64,000 bases of DNA from Hydrogenophaga sp. Root209 (GTDB taxonomy: Bacteria; Pseudomonadota; Gammaproteobacteria; Burkholderiales; Burkholderiaceae_C), in NCBI RefSeq assembly GCF_001428625.1, contig NZ_LMIE01000001.1, positions 203,204 to 267,203 on the forward strand. Reading direction: 5' to 3'. Each line of letters starts with the position of its first letter. Position 1 is the stretch's first letter. The position numbers and the translations under genes were made by a program. The notes beneath the pieces are model-generated. The model was not told where the DNA came from and did not search any database. It saw nothing but the letters and a program-made list of their open reading frames with translations. Below are positions 62,793 through 64,000 of this stretch, piece by piece.

Positions 62793-64000
62793 TCACTTGG
62801 CGGTCGGCATGACGAATTCAGCACCTTTGGAAATCGATTCCGGCCAGCGCTGCATGATCGATTTCTGCTTGGTGTAGAAGCGCACGCCCTCTTCGCCATA
62901 CGCGTGCATGTCGCCGAACAGGCTCTTCTTCCAGCCGCCGAAGCCGTGCCAGGCCATGGGCACCGGGATCGGCACGTTGATGCCGACCATGCCCACCTGA
63001 ATGCGCCGCGCAAATTCACGCGCCACGTTGCCGTCGCGGGTGAAGCAGCTCACGCCGTTGCCGAACTCGTGGTCGTTGATGATCTGCACCGCCTTCGCGA
63101 AATCGGGCACGCGCACACAGCTCAGCACCGGGCCGAAGATCTCTTCCTTGTAGATCTTCATGTCGGTCGTCACGTGATCGAACAACGTGCCGCCCATCCA
63201 GAAACCCTTGCTGCAACCCTCGCCGGTCTTCGCGGCGTCGAAGCCGCGGCCATCCACCACCATCTGCGCGCCTTCTTGTGCACCGGCTTCGATGTAGCCG
63301 GTGATGCGCTGGTGCGCGGCGGCCGTGACGATGGGGCCCATCTCGGCGGCCAGGTTGGTGCCGTTGAGCACCTTCAGCGCCTTCGTGCGTTCGATCAGCT
63401 TGGGCATGATCTTGTCGGCCACATCACCCACCAGCACCGCCACGCTGATGGCCATGCAGCGCTCGCCGGCGCTGCCATAGGCCGCGCCGATCAATGCATC
63501 CACCGCCTGGTCCAGGTCGGCGTCGGGCATCACCACCATGTGGTTCTTCGCGCCGCCCAGGGCCTGCACACGCTTGCCGTGGTGGGCGCCGGTCTCGTAG
63601 ATGTAGTTGGCGATCGGCGTGGAGCCCACGAAGCTGATGGCCTTCACGTCGGGGTGCACCAGCAGCGCGTCCACCGCTTCCTTGTCGCCCTGCACCACGT
63701 TGAACACGCCATCGGGCAGACCGGCCTTTTTCAGCAGATCGGCCATGAAGAGCGAGGCCGACGGGTCGATCGGGCTGGGCTTCAAGATGAAGGTGTTGCC
63801 CGCGGCGATCGCCACCGGGAACATCCACATGGGCACCATGACCGGGAAGTTGAACGGCGTGATGCCGGCCACCACGCCCAGCGGCTGGCGCAGCGTCCAG
63901 TTGTCCATGCCGGTGGAGACCTGGTCGGTGAAGTCGCCCTTGAGCAGCTGCGGGATGCCGCAGGCGAATTCGACGATGTCGATGCCGCGCGCTACCTCGC
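62793..64000 (-). CDS. mmsA: Methylmalonate-semialdehyde dehydrogenase (CoA-acylating), 5' end outside window
   Basis: The visible part (402 codons) has [15 protein letters not shown], the catalytic cysteine region G-E-R-C-M-A-I-S, and E-I-F-G-P-V-L. Upstream of the first in-frame ATG at 63908 the frame continues as [14 protein letters not shown] to the window edge. The gene therefore starts beyond 64000. The enzyme converts (methyl)malonate semialdehyde to propionyl-CoA or acetyl-CoA in valine or beta-alanine degradation. Confidence 0.95.
   Translation of the reverse strand, partial: EVARGIDIVEFACGIPQLLKGDFTDQVSTGMDNWTLRQPLGVVAGITPFNFPVMVPMWMFPVAIAAGNTFILKPSPIDPSASLFMADLLKKAGLPDGVFNVVQGDKEAVDALLVHPDVKAISFVGSTPIANYIYETGAHHGKRVQALGGAKNHMVVMPDADLDQAVDALIGAAYGSAGERCMAISVAVLVGDVADKIMPKLIERTKALKVLNGTNLAAEMGPIVTAAAHQRITGYIEAGAQEGAQMVVDGRGFDAAKTGEGCSKGFWMGGTLFDHVTTDMKIYKEEIFGPVLSCVRVPDFAKAVQIINDHEFGNGVSCFTRDGNVAREFARRIQVGMVGINVPIPVPMAWHGFGGWKKSLFGDMHAYGEEGVRFYTKQKSIMQRWPESISKGAEFVMPTAK

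Overview
The window reads as chromosomal DNA of a high-GC betaproteobacterium of the Burkholderiales, most likely Comamonadaceae and possibly Hydrogenophaga-like. This is inferred from gene order (nsrR-narXL-narK1K2GHJI, gatCAB next to mreBCD-mrdA, fmt-def divergent from a LysM gene and dprA), strong GC bias, and a dispersed palindromic intergenic repeat seen five times. No rRNA, tRNA or CRISPR array was found.

Region 1 (1-17.2 kb) is a denitrification and nitrosative-stress locus on the minus strand. It runs nsrR, narX, narL and a cupin gene, then a perfect FNR-type site, then narK1, a broken narK2, narG, narH, narJ, narI, a parvulin prolyl isomerase, a beta carbonic anhydrase and a nitronate-monooxygenase-like gene. 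The di-iron repair gene ytfE is divergent from nsrR and has an NsrR-like operator over its promoter. Together these sense nitrate and NO, import nitrate, respire it and repair NO damage.

Region 2 (17.3-30.2 kb) is core chromosome: two small membrane proteins, pgk, and a lipid A modification locus (phosphoethanolamine transferase, PmrAB-type two-component system, PAP2 phosphatase) with two PmrA-type boxes. After it come azlCD, fmt, def, a LysM protein, dprA and a metallo-beta-lactamase-fold hydrolase.

Region 3 (30.19-41.62 kb) is an inserted island of visibly lower GC. Its ends carry several copies of an 18-bp motif in inverted orientation, the architecture of Tn7/Tn5053/Mu-class transposon ends, but no transposase is recognisable inside. 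Cargo: a decayed acyltransferase, a cupin, an azoreductase, a polyamine-type ABC importer (minus strand) and a divergent DUF1989, polysaccharide-deacetylase-like, amidase, LysR cluster. I infer an uptake and hydrolysis system for a nitrogen-rich, possibly guanidino or ureido, compound.

Region 4 (41.6-64 kb) returns to chromosome: a membrane protein, an AraC regulator divergent from a molybdenum hydroxylase (2Fe-2S subunit, Mo subunit, XdhC chaperone), xthA head to head with pyrE, a DUF4124 protein, gatCAB, mreBCD-mrdA, a TSUP permease, an Amt ammonium channel with sigma-54 and NtrC sites, a GMC oxidoreductase, a DUF2007 protein and the 3' part of mmsA.

Two genes are broken as sequenced. gatA is frameshifted by an exact 11-bp tandem duplication, and narK2 has a frameshift with apparent loss of about one half-helix. 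gatB carries a REP-like element in frame inside its coding sequence.
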